A stretch of 64,000 bases of DNA. Source: Acidobacteriaceae bacterium TAA 166 (GTDB taxonomy: Bacteria; Acidobacteriota; Terriglobia; Terriglobales; Acidobacteriaceae). Positions within the stretch are counted from its first letter, which is position 1. Each line of letters opens with the position of its first letter. Below the pieces are notes generated by a model, which was not told where the DNA came from, ran no database searches, and was given only the letters and a program-made list of their open reading frames with translations. Where the stretch lies: positions 682,001-746,000 of the forward strand of contig ATWD01000001.1 of the NCBI GenBank assembly GCA_000421065.1. Reading direction: 5' to 3'. Positions 62,263 to 64,000 of this stretch are shown here, piece after piece. The position numbers were made by a program, and so were the translations under genes.

Positions 62263-64000
62263 ATGGATGCTCTTCTGGTCAAAGTCGAAACACCGGAACA
62301 GCACGACGTTCTGATTGCAGCGAAAGACCCGATCCTTGAGGATCTGGCAAGGCTGGCCGCGGAGGCGTGCGGTGCTCCCGTTGGCATGGTGTGTCTCACG
62401 GAAGAAGAGTCAGGATCCATGAAGGCGGTGGCCGGGCTGGGCGGAGCCAAGCTGGAGCTGGACGGCCAACTGCTGAACCGGATTGCGACGACGCGCGGGC
62501 CAGGGACAGACATCGTCGCGGTCGAAGACCTGCAGAGGGATCCGGAGTTTGCTCCGCACGGAATGGTGATTGGAAGAAGGGCCTACCGCTACTATGCGTC
62601 GGCTCCGGTGATCGTCGAGCAGATACGCGTGGGCGTGGTGGCGGTGCTCGACGATGCTCCTCGCGAGCTTACCGGGATACAGGCGGAGACGCTGGGGGTT
62701 CTGGCGCGGCAGGCCGCGACGCAGTTGGAGATTCACGAGCGCAGCCGGCAGATGGCGCTGACGGCGCAGTCGCAAAAGAAGATGGTCTCGGCGGTGCTAG
62801 ACACAATTGGCGCGCTGGTGGTGGTCTTCGATATGGACGGCCGGATCGTTCGCTTCAACCAGGCCTGCGAGGCGGTCTCGGGATACAGCTTCGAAGATCT
62901 GGCGGGAGGCCGGATGTGGGACCGGCTGATCCTCGAGGAGGAGATTCCGGAGGCGATTGCGGAGTTCGAACGGCTGCGCAAGGGAGTGTTTCCGGTGAGC
63001 TTCGAGAATCGCTGGAAGCGCCGCGATGGAACGCTGCGGCACTTGACCTGGGCGGCGACGGCACTGCGGAACGGCGACGGCGAGGTGGCGTTTCTGATCG
63101 CCACGGGAACCGACGTGACCGAGCAGAGAGCGCGGGATCTGACGCTGCGAGAGAGCGAGGCGCGCTATCGCCAGCTGGTCGAAAGCTCGCTGGGCATGGT
63201 CTTCACGCATGACATGGAGGGCCGGCTGATGTCGATCAACGCCTATGGATCGGCGACGGTGGGCAGGACAATCGAGGAGATGGTAGGCCGGAAGCTTGAG
63301 GAGTTCGTCTCGCCCAAACGCAGGGTGGCGATGCTGGAGTACCTTGAGACGATCGCGGCACACGGCGAGGCCCAGGGCCTGTTCCATCTGGCCCACGCGG
63401 ACGGTGGGTTACGCGTAATCGTCTACAGGAACAAGCTGATTACGGTCCCGGAGCGAACGCCCTATGTGCTGGGCATGGGGGTGGACATCACCGAACAGAC
63501 CCGAGCGGAACGGGAGCTGCGCACGCTGACGCGGCAGTCGGACTCGATCCTGGAGTCGGTCGGGGACGGGATCTTCTGCATCGATCTGGAGGGCAGGGTG
63601 ACGCTGGTCAACACGGCCGCGGCGCAGATGCTGGGATATCGCCAGGAAGAGATGCTGGGAAGGCAGATGCACGCTCTGATCCATCACAGCAGGCCGGACG
63701 GGACGGCATATCCGATCGAGCAATCCCCGATCCATCGCAGCCTGGTGAGCTTCGGAACGGTGCGGCTGCGGGACGAGATATTCTGGCGCAAGGATGGGAC
63801 CGGAGTTCCGGTGGAGTATGTCGCCCGCCCTCTGCTCGATACCCATCTGTACGAGAGCGGAAAGACCCACGCGGTGGGCGTGGTGGTGGCCTTCACCGAC
63901 ACGACGGAGCGCAGGATTCTGGACCGGCTGAAGGATGAGTTCATCTCGACGGTCTCGCACGAGCTGCGCACCCCGCTGACCTCGCTGCGCGCAGCGCTGG
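62263..64000 (+). CDS. GAF/PAS sensor histidine kinase, truncated at window end
   Basis: 579 codons seen, open to the last base. Order: a GAF domain (about 25-165, RIATTRGPGTDIVAVEDLQ), then three PAS domains (about 180-300, 305-420 and 425-555, with GMVFTHDMEGRLMSI, DGIFCIDLEGRVTLVN and PAC tails GTDVTEQ, GVDITEQ, DTTERR). The start of a HisKA domain follows (FISTVSHELRTPLTSL, His near 566). No membrane helices, so a cytosolic sensor. The ATPase half lies beyond the window. Confidence 0.92.
   Translation, partial: MDALLVKVETPEQHDVLIAAKDPILEDLARLAAEACGAPVGMVCLTEEESGSMKAVAGLGGAKLELDGQLLNRIATTRGPGTDIVAVEDLQRDPEFAPHGMVIGRRAYRYYASAPVIVEQIRVGVVAVLDDAPRELTGIQAETLGVLARQAATQLEIHERSRQMALTAQSQKKMVSAVLDTIGALVVVFDMDGRIVRFNQACEAVSGYSFEDLAGGRMWDRLILEEEIPEAIAEFERLRKGVFPVSFENRWKRRDGTLRHLTWAATALRNGDGEVAFLIATGTDVTEQRARDLTLRESEARYRQLVESSLGMVFTHDMEGRLMSINAYGSATVGRTIEEMVGRKLEEFVSPKRRVAMLEYLETIAAHGEAQGLFHLAHADGGLRVIVYRNKLITVPERTPYVLGMGVDITEQTRAERELRTLTRQSDSILESVGDGIFCIDLEGRVTLVNTAAAQMLGYRQEEMLGRQMHALIHHSRPDGTAYPIEQSPIHRSLVSFGTVRLRDEIFWRKDGTGVPVEYVARPLLDTHLYESGKTHAVGVVVAFTDTTERRILDRLKDEFISTVSHELRTPLTSLRAAL

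Overview
The window is a GC-rich bacterial chromosome segment that most resembles an acidobacterium of the Terriglobia (Granulicella, Edaphobacter or Terriglobus type). The clues are a PadR regulator paired with an ADOP-type orphan permease, two secreted VWFA proteins of the acidobacterial family, a BshC bacillithiol ligase, and dense palindromic intergenic repeats. The placement is by protein recognition only. No rRNA, tRNA, CRISPR array, transposase or phage gene was seen.

Layout. 0-9.8 kb: a partial secreted gene, an OmpR/histidine-kinase pair, BshC, a Nudix hydrolase, a cold-shock protein, PolX, and heme O synthase with a DUF420 membrane protein. 10-15 kb: SSB, a secreted barrel-like protein, a frataxin-like protein, a glycosyltransferase and an M28 peptidase. 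15-20.4 kb: a B12-binding subunit converges on a leucine/branched-chain catabolic cluster (carboxyltransferase, HMG-CoA lyase, enoyl-CoA hydratase, thioesterase, and an SDR gene broken by a frameshift). 20.5-27.5 kb: nicotinamidase, an MFS carrier, AhcY, a DUF4397 lipoprotein with a duplicated tail fragment nearby, a LecA-like/LssY_C protein and a small helix-hairpin-helix protein. 27.6-30.6 kb: ADOP permease and PadR with two clear operators. 30.7-38.5 kb: a histidine operon in the order hisI-G-D-C-B-(membrane ORF)-H-(lipoyl-like ORF)-F-(AT-rich ORF)-A. It is preceded by a His-rich leader peptide and an attenuator terminator. 38.8-51.3 kb: two divergent VWFA proteins, an EamA carrier, PPK2, TatA, a barrel-like protein, a chemoreceptor without an evident HAMP domain, a second copy of the barrel-like family, and a galM-scoA-scoB-glycerate kinase operon. 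51.5-64 kb: a methyltransferase, an SGNH hydrolase, Ndk, SucC/SucD, an oxidoreductase, TrpD, YceI, a dicarboxylate symporter, a DUF4440-type secreted protein and a GAF/PAS histidine kinase cut by the window end.

The strongest unexplained signal is a family of palindromic intergenic elements. Seven to eight full copies of about 180-260 bp, plus several miniature or partial copies, sit right after stop codons. Each folds on itself over most of its length, has two alternative tip sequences, and ends in a TGAGGAAAGA-like sequence on one side and its complement on the other. Some copies supply stop codons, or the last codons, of the neighbouring gene. Other points of interest are foreign-looking, AT-rich genes inside the histidine operon, two candidate microproteins (29 and 53 residues), and basic N-terminal tails on two metabolic enzymes.
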